Shown: positions 9,175 through 18,254, numbered from the stretch's first letter. The stretch is 64,000 nucleotides of DNA from G965202665 sp965243835 (GCA_965243835.1 OZ251578.1:3100001-3164000); one strand, 5' to 3'. Made by a program: numbers and translations. Notes: generated by a model from the letters alone, not told the origin.

Positions 9175-9284
9175 TTCTCCCCTTTATTTAGAGGTTAAAT
9201 ATTATTCCTCGCAGAGCTGGTAAGGTGGCAACCTAGCGGGCGCTTCTCTAAAGGGCTGGTACCCAGGGACGGAAGGGGTTCAAA

Positions 9285-9476
9285 ATGGCCGGTGCGGAAA
9301 TCCGTTATCAGGATGACTTGAAAGGCTTGACGCCTCGTCATATACGGGAAATGCAAGATATCGCCGTCGCCGGGTATGAAAGCTATCGGCGCGCTCGTCC
9401 TTTGCCGATGGGGGCAGTTCGGTCCGCCCGCGCTAAACTGGGACATCCCCATCGTCTACGTCGGGGAATAGGTTAA
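9285..9476 (+). CDS. Small hypothetical protein, 63 aa
   Basis: A short frame preceded by GGAAGGGG at a workable distance encodes a basic protein: an acidic start (AGAEIRYQDDL), a helical middle (HIREMQDIAVAGYESYRRA) and an Arg-rich end. It lies directly upstream of rplY. I recognise no family. The ribosome-binding site and amphipathic helix argue for a real gene; the lack of a domain argues for caution. Confidence 0.35.
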   Translation: MAGAEIRYQDDLKGLTPRHIREMQDIAVAGYESYRRARPLPMGAVRSARAKLGHPHRLRRGIG

Positions 9477-9491
9477 TCCGAGGAGTCCCAA

Positions 9492-10157
9492 ATGTCTGAT
9501 GTAACCCTGCGCGCCGAAACCGGTCGGCCGACGGGCACCCGTCCTTCCCGGCGGTTGCGCCGGTCGGGGATGGTGCCCGCCACCCTGTACGGCCAACAGT
9601 CCGAACCGCTGTCCATCGCCGTTCCGGCCCGCGACCTGCGCCGCGCCCTGGCCACCGAGGCCGGGATCAACGCCCTGATCACCCTGGAAGTGGGGGAGGA
9701 GAAACACACTTCCCTGGCCCGCCAACTGCAGCGTCATCCCACCAAAGGCGATGTCATACATCTGGATTTCGTCAAGATTTCGCTCACCGACCGGGTGGAC
9801 GTGGTGGTGGCGGTGGAAACCATCGGGGAGCCGGAGGGGGTGCGGGACGGCGGGATCATCGAAACCGTTTCCAACAGCGTGAACGTGAACACCCTGGTCA
9901 CTTCCATTCCCGACTCCATCAGGGCGGACATTTCCGGGCTGGGGGTGGGCGACGCCCTGCGGGTATCGGACCTGCCCGCCATTGAAGGCTTGGAATACCT
10001 GGACGACCCCCTGCAAACCATCGTCACCGTCAGCCTGCCCTCGGCCGCCCTGGCCGAAGGGGAGGCGGAAGCCGAGGCCGAGGACGAGGAAGCGGCGGAG
10101 GACGAACAGGCCGAGGGGGAGGAAGGCGCCGGGGAGGAATCCGGCTCCGGCGACTGA
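9492..10157 (+). CDS. rplY: 50S ribosomal protein L25/Ctc (bL25)
   Basis: At 221 residues this is the long L25 (TL5/Ctc) form. The N-terminal 5S-rRNA-binding domain (residues 1-95) carries GTRPSRRLRRSGMVPATLYG and LQRHPTKGDVIHLDF. A beta-rich TL5 C-terminal domain follows to about 180, and then an unusually acidic tail made almost only of Glu, Ala and Asp. It binds 5S rRNA in the large subunit and is linked to stress responses in some bacteria. The adjacent downstream pth is a widespread arrangement. A GAGGAG site precedes the ATG. Confidence 0.95.
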   Translation: MSDVTLRAETGRPTGTRPSRRLRRSGMVPATLYGQQSEPLSIAVPARDLRRALATEAGINALITLEVGEEKHTSLARQLQRHPTKGDVIHLDFVKISLTDRVDVVVAVETIGEPEGVRDGGIIETVSNSVNVNTLVTSIPDSIRADISGLGVGDALRVSDLPAIEGLEYLDDPLQTIVTVSLPSAALAEGEAEAEAEDEEAAEDEQAEGEEGAGEESGSGD

Positions 10158-10173
10158 TCCGCCTCCCGGACGA

Positions 10174-10204
10174 CCGCCCCCGGTTGGCGGCGCGGGCGGC
10201 TTTT
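10174..10204 (+). terminator. Weak hairpin with T run between rplY and pth
   Basis: CCGCCC at 10174-10179 pairs with GGGCGG at 10194-10199 and is followed by CTTTT. The 14-base loop is GC-rich. It may act as a partial terminator that lowers pth expression relative to rplY. Confidence 0.4.
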
Positions 10205-10251
10205 ACGGGGCGGCGGGTCGGACGAGGCCGATCAACCGGACGGGAATTCGC

Positions 10252-10851
10252 ATGAAAGTGATTGTGGGCCTGCGCAACCCGGAATCGGAATACGCCGGGA
10301 CCAGGCACAACGCGGGCGCGGAGGTGATTTCCCTGCTCGCCGGGCGGAGGGGGGAGCGGTTGCGCCGAGGGCCGCGGCGGGTGCGTTGCGACCAGGCACG
10401 GCTGGTCATCGACGGGCGGACGGCGGTGATCGGAGCCCCCCGGCTCAGCATGAACGTGTGCGGCCCGGCGGTGGCGGCCCTGCTCGCCTATCACAAGGCC
10501 GTCCCGGCCGACCTGTTGCTTATCCACGACGACTTGGACTTGGCGTTCGCCCGCCTGCGCCTCCACCAGGGGCGGGGGCATGGAGGCCACAACGGGGTGC
10601 GGTCGGTGATCGCCGCCCTCGGCACCCGTGATTTCTGGCGGCTCAAATTGGGCATTGGCCGACCCCCGGGGCGGATGGACCCCATTAAATACGTGTTGGG
10701 GCGGTTCACCGCCGGTCAACGTCCGGAAGTGGACGCCTTGGCGGCGGATGCGGCGGATGCGGCGGAACTGTTCGTCGGCGACCCGCAGGCGGCGCAACAG
10801 TTGGCCGGTCGGCGTATCGCCCCGGGTGATCCCCGGCCCGGACGGGAGTAG
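10252..10851 (+). CDS. pth: Peptidyl-tRNA hydrolase
   Basis: This enzyme releases tRNA from prematurely dropped peptidyl-tRNAs. The family residues are present: GLRNPESEYAGTRHNAG with the catalytic His, LSMNVCG with the substrate-binding Asn, IHDDLDL with the catalytic-pair Asp, and GRGHGGHNGVRS. The length of 199 residues is normal. The ATG at 10252 starts directly with the conserved MKVIVGLRNP, so the long upstream extension of the frame is not coding. The second residue of the usual GLGNPG motif is Arg here, a mild variation. It follows rplY and precedes glpK by 10 bases. Confidence 0.95.
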   Translation: MKVIVGLRNPESEYAGTRHNAGAEVISLLAGRRGERLRRGPRRVRCDQARLVIDGRTAVIGAPRLSMNVCGPAVAALLAYHKAVPADLLLIHDDLDLAFARLRLHQGRGHGGHNGVRSVIAALGTRDFWRLKLGIGRPPGRMDPIKYVLGRFTAGQRPEVDALAADAADAAELFVGDPQAAQQLAGRRIAPGDPRPGRE

Positions 10852-10861
10852 GGTGGCGGTT

Positions 10862-12358
10862 ATGAAAGCGGTCGGGGCCATCGATCAGGGGACGACCAGC
10901 ACCCGGTTTATGATTTTCAACCGGGACGGGGAGGCGCTGGCTTCCGCCGGGCGGGAGTTCCGGCAGATTATGCCCCGACCGGGATGGGTGGAGCACGACC
11001 CGTTGGAAATATGGGAGAGCGTGCAGACGACGGCGGAGGAGGCCCTGCGGAAGGCCGGTCTGCGGCCCTCCGATTTGGCGGCGGTGGGGATCGCCAACCA
11101 GCGGGAAACCACCCTGATGTGGGAGCGGGACACCGGGCGCCCGCTGGCCAACGCCATCGTGTGGCAGGACACCCGCACCGACCGCATCTGCTCCGAGCTG
11201 GCCGGAGAATGGGGGATCGACCGGTTCCGGGAGCGCACCGGCCTGCCCCTGGCTACCTATTTCGCCGGGCCGAAAGCGGTTTGGCTGCTGAAAAATGCGC
11301 CGGCGGCGGCGCAGGCGGCCGCTTCCGGGGAGGCCCTGTTGGGCACGATTGACTCGTGGCTGATGTGGAACCTGACCGGCGGGGCGGACGGCGGTCGGCA
11401 CGTCACCGACGTGACCAACGCCTCCCGCACCCTGCTGATGAACCTGCGCGCCTTGGACTGGGACGATGAGTTGCTGGAGACGATGGGGATGCCCCGCTCC
11501 CTTATGGCGGAAATCGTTCCGTCGGTAGGGCGGATGGGGACGGCGCGGGGAGTTTTGGAGGGGGTCCCGGTGTCGGCGATTTTGGGCGATCAGCACGCCG
11601 CCCTGTTCGGCCAGGCCGCCTTCGCCCCGGGGGAGGCTAAAAACACCTACGGCACCGGTTGCTTCCTGCTGATGAACACCGGCCCCGACATCATCCCGTC
11701 CACCGCCGGTTGCCTGACCACGGTCGCATATCAGATTGCGGGCCGTCCGGCGGCGTATGCGCTGGAAGGGTCCGTGGCCATCGCCGGGGCGTTGGTGCAG
11801 TGGTTGCGGGATAACCTGGGGATTATTTCTTCGGCGGCGGAGGTGGAGGAGCTGGCGGCGGAGGACAATGGGGGGGTTTATTTCGCACCCGCCTTCTCCG
11901 GTTTGTTCGCTCCCCATTGGAGGTCGGACGCCCGGGGGGTGATCGCCGGCCTGACCCGGTTCGCCCACCGGGGGCACATCGCCCGGGCCGCCCTGGAAGC
12001 CGTCGCCTACCAGACCCGGGAAGTGTTGGACGCCATGCGGGCCGACTCGGGGGCGGAGTTGACCGAGTTGAAAGCGGACGGGGGGATGGTGGTGAACGAT
12101 CTGCTGATGCAGTTCCAGTCCGACATCCTGGATGCGCCGGTGGTGCGGCCGGCGGTCAGCGAAACCACCGCGCTGGGGGCCGCCTACGGGGCGGGCCTGG
12201 CCGAAGGTTTCTGGTCGGACGAGGAGGAGTTGCGGGCCAACTGGCGGGAGTTCCGCCGCTGGACCCCGCAGATGTCCGCCGCCGACCGGGAATCCCTCTA
12301 CGCGGGCTGGTGCAAAGCCGTGCAACGCACCCTCGACTGGGTGGAGCAACCCGGCTAA
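10862..12358 (+). CDS. glpK: Glycerol kinase
   Basis: An FGGY-family kinase of 498 residues phosphorylates glycerol to sn-glycerol 3-phosphate. The N-terminal AIDQGTTSTRF binds phosphate, IANQRETT and WQDTRTD are typical of glycerol kinases, and GDQHAALFGQ plus KNTYGTGCFLLMN lie in the second half, with a late ELKADGGMVVND. ATG 10862 gives the usual short N-terminus; GTG 10853 is also in frame and sits nearer a GGGAG site. There is no glpF or glpD beside it. It may be transcribed with pth. Confidence 0.95.
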   Translation: MKAVGAIDQGTTSTRFMIFNRDGEALASAGREFRQIMPRPGWVEHDPLEIWESVQTTAEEALRKAGLRPSDLAAVGIANQRETTLMWERDTGRPLANAIVWQDTRTDRICSELAGEWGIDRFRERTGLPLATYFAGPKAVWLLKNAPAAAQAAASGEALLGTIDSWLMWNLTGGADGGRHVTDVTNASRTLLMNLRALDWDDELLETMGMPRSLMAEIVPSVGRMGTARGVLEGVPVSAILGDQHAALFGQAAFAPGEAKNTYGTGCFLLMNTGPDIIPSTAGCLTTVAYQIAGRPAAYALEGSVAIAGALVQWLRDNLGIISSAAEVEELAAEDNGGVYFAPAFSGLFAPHWRSDARGVIAGLTRFAHRGHIARAALEAVAYQTREVLDAMRADSGAELTELKADGGMVVNDLLMQFQSDILDAPVVRPAVSETTALGAAYGAGLAEGFWSDEEELRANWREFRRWTPQMSAADRESLYAGWCKAVQRTLDWVEQPG

Positions 12359-12789
12359 AACACACGCGGGTCTTTGTGGAACCCCGGAGCCGGAGCGCGG
12401 GTCCTCCGTTTCGGGAGGGGGCCGGTCACCGGTTCCAAAGCGGCCCATACGGTGCGGAACATCATCAGGACCACCGCCAGGTAATCCAGCCACACCAGAT
12501 AGGCAATCCAATTGCCGGGCGGGAGCCGCGTCGGGAAGGAGATGAACCAGGTTGGAATCAGCACTCCGGCGATCATCATCATTCCCACCAGAAAAACAAG
12601 TATTTGCGCCCCTTCCCGATGGGATGTCTCGTCCACCAGAAGCACCCGGCAGCCAAGCGCCCGGCGACGCGTGATCTCCCGCTCTCTTTTTTTGTTTACC
12701 AGCCCCCCGATGGTGACCCGACGGCACTCCCGCCCGCACCACGGACACGGCGACGACTCCCGCACCGCCTCCACCGTCGACTCCAACAC
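12355..12789 (-). CDS. Small membrane protein with CxxC zinc-ribbon-like N-terminus
   Basis: The 144-residue product starts with CPWCGREC, which may bind zinc, followed by a basic segment and two strongly hydrophobic helices (about 62-84 and 92-113), and ends in a basic tail. The start is GTG 12789 after a purine-rich stretch. It is convergent with glpK, and the two stop codons overlap by four bases. I recognise no named family. An imperfect inverted repeat lies about 90 bases upstream. Confidence 0.5.
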   Translation of the reverse strand: MLESTVEAVRESSPCPWCGRECRRVTIGGLVNKKREREITRRRALGCRVLLVDETSHREGAQILVFLVGMMMIAGVLIPTWFISFPTRLPPGNWIAYLVWLDYLAVVLMMFRTVWAALEPVTGPLPKRRTRAPAPGFHKDPRVF

Positions 12790-12878
12790 CCCTTGCCCCT
12801 CTTCCCCCCGGGGTTTCCTCCGTTCCGGTTACCCGAACCCCCCAAAACCCAACGGAGCCGATAAAATAGCCGACATAC

Positions 12879-12929
12879 GAGGCCTCCTCGAATCGATGAT
12901 GTTTACGACACCGATTCCAGCGAGGCCTC
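12879..12929. repeat. Imperfect inverted repeat (long hairpin)
   Basis: GAGGCCTC at 12879-12886 recurs at 12922-12929, and GAATCG at 12890-12895 pairs with CGATTC at 12912-12917. Together they form a two-part stem of 8 and 6 bp with a small internal bulge and a 16-base loop. It sits in the non-coding stretch 12790-13057, about 90 bases upstream of the membrane-protein gene. It could be a leader structure, a protein-binding site or a small mobile-element remnant. No T run follows on either strand. Confidence 0.5.
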
Positions 12930-13057
12930 ACCTAAATTGCAAGCGCCCCGCACCCCCACCACATTCCGCGGAGACTCCCCACCCTCACTCCCCCTTAAAC
13001 CGTGAAGAGCCGATAAAACATAGCGTGACATTTTTGAGTTTCAGGCCGGGGCGCGGG

Positions 13058-13327
13058 TCATGGGTCCCGGGGGAAGAAGGCTGAGATGGCGGGACCGCAT
13101 TCCGTCTCGATGTCGTCTATGACCGCTCCGTGGCGGGCCGCGTCCTGCAGTATCCCGGCCGCTTGTTCGGCGGTTGCGCCCTCCGACCGCAACTGGCGGC
13201 ATGTTTCCCATACCAGATACCGCACATCGTCCGGGGAAGGATCGTCCTCCCCTCCGCCTCCGCATCCGGCGAGCAGGAGGACGGCCATGGCCGCCGCCGG
13301 GATCAGCCGTCCGGCCGTCCCGGTCAC
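13058..13327 (-). CDS. Small lipoprotein coupled to clpB
   Basis: Starting at GTG 13327 the product has a short basic N-terminus, a hydrophobic core and the lipobox LLAGC (Cys22), followed by GGGGEDD and a soluble domain of about 60 residues with two further cysteines (ETCRQL and ETECGP). The start is chosen because it overlaps the clpB stop codon in a GTGA arrangement, the signature of coupled translation. The upstream part of this open frame lies antisense to nothing useful and within clpB, so it is not coding. No family is recognised. Confidence 0.6.
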   Translation of the reverse strand: MTGTAGRLIPAAAMAVLLLAGCGGGGEDDPSPDDVRYLVWETCRQLRSEGATAEQAAGILQDAARHGAVIDDIETECGPAISAFFPRDP

Positions 13328-15900
13328 TGCTTGACGAAAGCCGGCGCGCCGTCCGTCGCCGTCACCCTGATTTTGTCCCCGGACGCGAACTCGCCCTCCA
13401 GCAGGGCCAAGGCCAGCGGGTCCACCACCGATTGTTGCAACAGGCGCCGCAAGGGGCGGGCCCCGTAGGCCGGGTCGTAGCCCTCCTCGGCCAGCCACCG
13501 GGCCGCCTCCGGGCTCAACTCCAAGGTGATGTCCCGTTGTCCGGCCGCCCGTTCCGCCACCTGGCCGAACTGCAGTTCCACGATGCGGGACAAATCCTCC
13601 CGGCTCAAGCGGGAGAACACGGTAATGTCGTCGATCCGGTTCAGGAACTCGGGCCGGAAGCGGGACTTGACCACTTCCATCACCCGGTTGCGCACCGTTT
13701 CCTCGGGCAGGTCGGGGGCGATCATCTCCGAACCGAGGTTGGAGGTCATTATCAGCACCGTGTTGGTGAAGTCAACCGTCCTCCCCTGCCCGTCGGTGAG
13801 CCGTCCATCGTCCAACACCTGCAACAGCGCCCCGAACACGTCGGGATGGGCCTTCTCCACTTCGTCGAGCAACACCACCGCATAGGGCCGCCGGCGCACC
13901 GCTTCCGTCAACTGCCCACCTTCGTCGTATCCCACATAGCCGGGCGGGGCCCCCACCAGCCGGGAAACCGAATGCTTCTCCATATATTCGGACATATCCA
14001 CCCGCACTATGGCACGCTCGTCATCGAACATCAGTTCCGCCAAGGCCTTGGCCAACTCGGTTTTGCCTACTCCGGTCGGCCCCAGGAACAGGAAAGATCC
14101 GATGGGACGATGCGGGTCGGCCAAGCCCGATCGACTGCGCCGCAGGGCGTTGGCCACCGCCGCCACCGCTTTCCCCTGTCCGATCACCCGCTGGTGCAGA
14201 TGTTCTTCCAACCGGATCAGTTTGGCCACTTCGCCTTCCATAAGACGGCTCAGGGGGATGCCCGTCCAGCGGCTCACCACCTCCGCCACGTCTTCTTCCC
14301 CCACTTCCTCGGAAAGCATGGTGGTCTGCGACTGGATGCGACGCAGGGTCTCCTCCCCGGCGGCCAGCTCTTTCTCCAGTTGCGGCAACGCCCCGTACTG
14401 GATTTCCGCGGCCCTTTGCAAATCGGCGTCCCGGGCGGCCCGCTCCGCCTCCTCCCGGGCGTCCTCCATTCGTTGCTTGACGGCGCGGATGGCCTCAATT
14501 TGTTCTTTTTCGGAGTTCCATTGGACGGTGAGCCGGTCCAGGTCCTCGCCCAAGTCGGCCAGCTCCTCCTCCACCGCCTCCAACCGCTCCCGGGAGGCGT
14601 CATCGGTTTCCTTCCCCAAGGCGTTGCGCTCTATTTCCAACTGGCGCTGTCGGCGGTGCAGGGAGTCGATTTCCTCCGGCATGGAATCAATCTCGATCCG
14701 CAACCGGGAAGCGGCCTCGTCGATCAGGTCGATGGCCTTGTCGGGCAGGCGGCGAGAAGTGATGTAACGGTCGGACAGCGCCGCCGCCGCCACCAGCGCC
14801 CCGTCGGTGATGCGCACCCCATGATGCACTTCGTAGCGTTCTTTGAGGCCGCGCAGAATGCCCACCGTATCCTCCGCCCCCGGTTCGTCCACCAGCACCG
14901 GTTGGAACCGGCGCTCTAAAGCGGCGTCGGCCTCCACGTATTTGCGGTACTCGTCCAGGGTGGTGGCCCCGATCATGCGCAACTCTCCCCGGGCCAGCAA
15001 CGGCTTCAGCATATTGGAGGCGTCCATGGAGCCTTCGGCGGCCCCCGCCCCCACCAGGGTGTGCATCTCGTCGATAAAAGTGATGATCTCCCCGGCGGCG
15101 TCGGTGATTTCGTCCAGGGTCGCTTTCAGCCGTTCCTCGAACTCTCCCCGGTATTTGGCCCCCGCCACCATCGCCCCCAAGTCCAAGGCCACGATCCGTT
15201 TGCTGGCCAAACCCTGCGGGACATCGCCGTCCCGAATGCGCAAGGCCAACCCTTCGGCGATGGCCGTCTTGCCCACGCCCGGTTCGCCGATCAGCACCGG
15301 ATTGTTTTTGGTGCGACGGCTCAGCACCTGGATTACCCGCCGGATTTCCTCGTCCCGGCCGATCACCGGGTCCAGTTTTCCGGCGCGGGCCAACTCCACC
15401 AGATCCCGCCCGTATTTGCCCAAGGCGTCCATGACGGATTCCGGGTCGTCGGTGGTGATTTTGCGGGAGCCGCGCAGGGCGGCCACCGCCTCGCGGATTC
15501 CCTCCCTGGTTACCCCGGCCGAGCGGAGCGCCTCCCCGGCCCCGGTCGGGGAAGCGGCGATGGCCGACAACAGATGCTCCACCGAGGCGTAACCGTCCCC
15601 GGCGGCCGCCATCTCCGCCCCGGCTTCCAGCAGTATTTCCAGGCAAGCCCGGGACAGCCCGACCTCGGCCGTCCCGTAGGCTTTGGGCAACTCGCCGATC
15701 AGCCGTTGCGCTTCGTTGCGCAGGGAGGCGGGTTGCGCTCCCAGCCTGGTCACCAGCGGCAGGGTCACCGTGTCCGCCTGCCCGAGCAGGGCGCTCAGCA
15801 GGTGGGCCGGTTCCGCCGCCGGATGATTTCCCTCCTCGGCCGTCCGCACCGCCTCCGCGATCGCCTGTTGCGATTTTTGCGTAAAACGATTGATGTCCAT
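13324..15900 (-). CDS. clpB: ATP-dependent disaggregase ClpB
   Basis: A full-length 858-residue Hsp104/ClpB chaperone pulls apart protein aggregates with DnaK. The order is: a Clp N-terminal repeat domain (1-145), the first AAA module with GEPGVGKT near 205 and FIDEMHTLVGAG, the coiled-coil M-domain (about 405-525) that distinguishes ClpB from ClpA/ClpC, and the second AAA module with GPTGVGKT near 600 and LLDEVEKAHPDVF. No ClpP-binding IGF-type loop is evident. The region upstream (15901-16152) is AT-rich. I looked for an HspR inverted repeat and did not find a convincing one. A small lipoprotein gene overlaps its stop codon. Confidence 0.97.
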   Translation of the reverse strand: MDINRFTQKSQQAIAEAVRTAEEGNHPAAEPAHLLSALLGQADTVTLPLVTRLGAQPASLRNEAQRLIGELPKAYGTAEVGLSRACLEILLEAGAEMAAAGDGYASVEHLLSAIAASPTGAGEALRSAGVTREGIREAVAALRGSRKITTDDPESVMDALGKYGRDLVELARAGKLDPVIGRDEEIRRVIQVLSRRTKNNPVLIGEPGVGKTAIAEGLALRIRDGDVPQGLASKRIVALDLGAMVAGAKYRGEFEERLKATLDEITDAAGEIITFIDEMHTLVGAGAAEGSMDASNMLKPLLARGELRMIGATTLDEYRKYVEADAALERRFQPVLVDEPGAEDTVGILRGLKERYEVHHGVRITDGALVAAAALSDRYITSRRLPDKAIDLIDEAASRLRIEIDSMPEEIDSLHRRQRQLEIERNALGKETDDASRERLEAVEEELADLGEDLDRLTVQWNSEKEQIEAIRAVKQRMEDAREEAERAARDADLQRAAEIQYGALPQLEKELAAGEETLRRIQSQTTMLSEEVGEEDVAEVVSRWTGIPLSRLMEGEVAKLIRLEEHLHQRVIGQGKAVAAVANALRRSRSGLADPHRPIGSFLFLGPTGVGKTELAKALAELMFDDERAIVRVDMSEYMEKHSVSRLVGAPPGYVGYDEGGQLTEAVRRRPYAVVLLDEVEKAHPDVFGALLQVLDDGRLTDGQGRTVDFTNTVLIMTSNLGSEMIAPDLPEETVRNRVMEVVKSRFRPEFLNRIDDITVFSRLSREDLSRIVELQFGQVAERAAGQRDITLELSPEAARWLAEEGYDPAYGARPLRRLLQQSVVDPLALALLEGEFASGDKIRVTATDGAPAFVKQ

Positions 15901-16152
15901 TGTCCGTTTTCCTTATTATCGTAGATTATGGTCGTCGGTTCCCCCCTCTGGGAGCTCCCACTATATATAACCGGTTTCCGCGGAAAAAAATCCCGAAAAT
16001 CTGAGTCAGGTGGTATAAGATTATAGCGGATGGCGAGGGAGGGGCGCGACCCGGCGGAGCCGGTTCCGCGGTTGGCGAAAGGAGCGAGCGGGGGCCGGGA
16101 CCAAATGGCGTATGGGTTGCGCGGCGCGGCGCCGGACGGGTAGGATGCGCTT

Positions 16153-16770
16153 ATGAGTTGGACGTTTGACAACGGAACCATCCTCACCAAGGCGGCCCTG
16201 CTGGGGTCGTTCGATAACAACGTGTTCGTGGTGGCCTGCGCCCAAACCGGGCGGGGGGTGATCATCGACGCCGCCGCCGAGGCGGACCGCATCTTGGAGT
16301 TGGCCGACGGAGTGGAGGTGCAGGCGATACTCACCACCCACGGCCACCCCGACCATCTGCAGGCCTTGGACGCGGTGTTGCGGGCCCTGCCGGTTCCTTT
16401 CCTGTTGCACCCGGCCGACAACCGGATGGCGGCCCGTACCGCCTCCGCCGTCCCCGAACCGCTGGCCGACGGGCAGGTGATAGAAATCGGGGAGACCAGC
16501 TTGCTGACCATGCACACTCCCGGACACACGCCCGGTTCGGTGTGTTTCCTGAGTCCGGGAGTGCTGTTCAGCGGCGACACCCTGTTTCCGGGCGGGCCGG
16601 GGGCCACCCAATATGAAGGCGGCGACTTCGAGCAGATCATCGCCGCCATCCGGGATCGGCTGTTCACCCTGGACGACTCCACCGCCGTCTACCCCGGCCA
16701 CGGCCCCGCCGCCACCACCATCGGAACCGAGAAACCCGCCCTGCCGGAGTGGATCGCCCGCGGCTGGTAA
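16153..16770 (+). CDS. MBL-fold hydrolase (glyoxalase II-like)
   Basis: A 205-residue metallo-beta-lactamase-fold protein with the metal-binding THGHPDH, then MHTPGHTPGS, FSGDTLFPGG and the C-terminal VYPGHGPAT. These supply the His and Asp ligands of a two-metal site. The compact size fits the glyoxalase II-like group that hydrolyses thioesters or related substrates. The true substrate is unknown. GGGTAGG lies about 8 bases before the ATG. It is divergent from clpB. Confidence 0.9.
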   Translation: MSWTFDNGTILTKAALLGSFDNNVFVVACAQTGRGVIIDAAAEADRILELADGVEVQAILTTHGHPDHLQALDAVLRALPVPFLLHPADNRMAARTASAVPEPLADGQVIEIGETSLLTMHTPGHTPGSVCFLSPGVLFSGDTLFPGGPGATQYEGGDFEQIIAAIRDRLFTLDDSTAVYPGHGPAATTIGTEKPALPEWIARGW

Positions 16771-16944
16771 CCGGCCGCCGGCGGCGTCCGGGCCCGCCGG
16801 CGTGATAGGATAAGGGGCGACCGGGGGCGGTAGGCGCGACCCGTACGGGCGGGCAGGCCGCGGTCCCGGAATTTGAGAACCTTGCCGTTCTCCGGTTCGC
16901 CGGGGGCGTCCCCCAACCGCTTGGTGGGGAGAAGAGGAGTGGAA

Positions 16945-17853
16945 ATGTCGGATTCGCAACCCACCCGGGAGCCGGACCGCCGTCCGGTAACCGTTCCCGA
17001 AGTGCGCTCCCGCAAATTGCGGGACGACCGGCGCGCCGCGGCGTTGATAATGGTGACCGCCTACGACTACCCGAGTGCCCAAGCGGCCGACCGGGCCGGG
17101 GTGGACATCATCCTTGTGGGCGACTCGTTGGCCAACGTGGTGCTGGGCTACGAGACCACCAATCAGGCGACGCTGGACGATATGGTGCGCCACGCGGCGG
17201 CGGCGGCGCGGGCCCGCCCCCGGGCCCTGCTGGTGGGGGATATGCCGTGGATGAGTTTCCATGTCAGCCGGGAGGACACCCTGCGCAACGCCGCCCGCTT
17301 GATCCGGGAAGGCGGGGCGGAAGCGGTGAAACTGGAAGGCGGGGCGGAGCGGGCGGAGATGATCAAGGCCATCCGTTCCGCCGAGATTCCGGTAATGGGG
17401 CACATCGGCCTGACCCCGCAGTCGGTGCATGCCACCGGCGGTTACAAGGTAGCGGGACGGGGAGCGGAGGATGCCCGCAGGTTGCTCGGGGACGCCGCCG
17501 CCTTGGAGGAGGCCGGGGTGTTCGCGCTGGTGCTGGAGGGGGTTCCGACCGCGGTGGCCAAGGTGATCACCGACCGGGTTTCAATCCCCACCATCGGCAT
17601 CGGCGCCGGGCCGCACACCGACGGACAAGTGCTGGTCTATCACGACCTGCTCGGCCTCCACTTCGGACGCTATCCCAAATTCGTCCGCAAATACGCCGAC
17701 CTGGCCGGGGCGGCCACGGCCGCTATCGCCAACTGGATGACCGATGTCCGCTCCGGCGATTTCCCCGCCCCCGACGAGTCCTACCACATGATCGAGGAAG
17801 CCGCCGCCCTGCTCCTCAAAGAACAAACACCCCCCCTAACCCGCTTGGCCTAA
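16945..17853 (+). CDS. panB: 3-methyl-2-oxobutanoate hydroxymethyltransferase
   Basis: PanB makes ketopantoate from 2-oxoisovalerate and methylene-tetrahydrofolate, the first step towards pantothenate and CoA. The family signatures are all present: MVTAYDYPSAQ, the metal-binding ILVGDSLANV, VKLEGG, VMGHIGLTPQSVH and TIGIGAGPHTDGQVLV. The length of 302 residues includes a slightly long, polar N-terminus. ATG 16945 follows AAGAGGAG at good spacing. No panC or panD is adjacent. Confidence 0.96.
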   Translation: MSDSQPTREPDRRPVTVPEVRSRKLRDDRRAAALIMVTAYDYPSAQAADRAGVDIILVGDSLANVVLGYETTNQATLDDMVRHAAAAARARPRALLVGDMPWMSFHVSREDTLRNAARLIREGGAEAVKLEGGAERAEMIKAIRSAEIPVMGHIGLTPQSVHATGGYKVAGRGAEDARRLLGDAAALEEAGVFALVLEGVPTAVAKVITDRVSIPTIGIGAGPHTDGQVLVYHDLLGLHFGRYPKFVRKYADLAGAATAAIANWMTDVRSGDFPAPDESYHMIEEAAALLLKEQTPPLTRLA

Positions 17854-17859
17854 CCTGTC

Positions 17860-17865
17860 TATAAT
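17860..17865 (+). promoter_or_regulatory. -10 box upstream of the zinc-ribbon gene
   Basis: A perfect TATAAT starts 35 bases before the ATG at 17895, just past the panB stop. No good -35 element is visible at the right distance, so this is a moderate call. Confidence 0.4.
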
Positions 17866-17894
17866 GGCCGGACCTATCTACAAGGAGGCGTAGA

Positions 17895-18221
17895 ATGTCC
17901 GATTGGGACGAGTTAACGGAGGAACCTGATACCGGCAGGTGCGACATCTGCGGGAAAATTCGGGAAGATCACCGCGACCGGGAGTGGATAGGTACTCCAT
18001 CGCCCATAGGCGGGATGCTCCGGGGAAACCACGACGAGACGGTTTGCGAAAGAATAAGGGAATTCCTCACTTTCTGCAATTGCCCGTCTTTTGAAGGGAA
18101 GGGGATGGGCGAATGCCCCAAGTGCAATCGCTGGGTAAACTGGTGCGGTACCGGACAAATCGGCGGGGTTCTCACCATTCGGTGGGCTTCACGCAATCGT
18201 GAAGACTTTATTAGGTATTAG
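17895..18221 (+). CDS. Cys-rich zinc-ribbon hypothetical protein, 108 aa
   Basis: The small soluble protein has several cysteine pairs: CDICGK near residue 16, CNC in the middle, and CPKCNRWVNWC near the end. This suggests one or two zinc ribbons. The C-terminus resembles parts of small uncharacterised actinobacterial proteins, but I cannot name a family. AAGGAGG lies well placed before the ATG. The ribosome-binding-site-to-start segment closely resembles that of the next gene but one, the DUF433 gene. Confidence 0.6.
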   Translation: MSDWDELTEEPDTGRCDICGKIREDHRDREWIGTPSPIGGMLRGNHDETVCERIREFLTFCNCPSFEGKGMGECPKCNRWVNWCGTGQIGGVLTIRWASRNREDFIRY

Positions 18222-18254
18222 CTGATTTAATTTATAGAGGGTAAGGAGGCGTAG

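Noticed and set aside
9982..10251. Upstream extension of the pth frame into rplY
   Set aside because: It reads the acidic tail of rplY out of frame; the conserved start of peptidyl-tRNA hydrolase is at 10252.
10706..12931. A long minus-strand frame opposite glpK
   Set aside because: It is a mirror of the glycerol kinase codons and contains no recognisable protein.
15901..16152. HspR (HAIR) operator upstream of clpB
   Set aside because: I looked for a CTTGAGT-type inverted repeat and found only AT-rich sequence with no convincing match.
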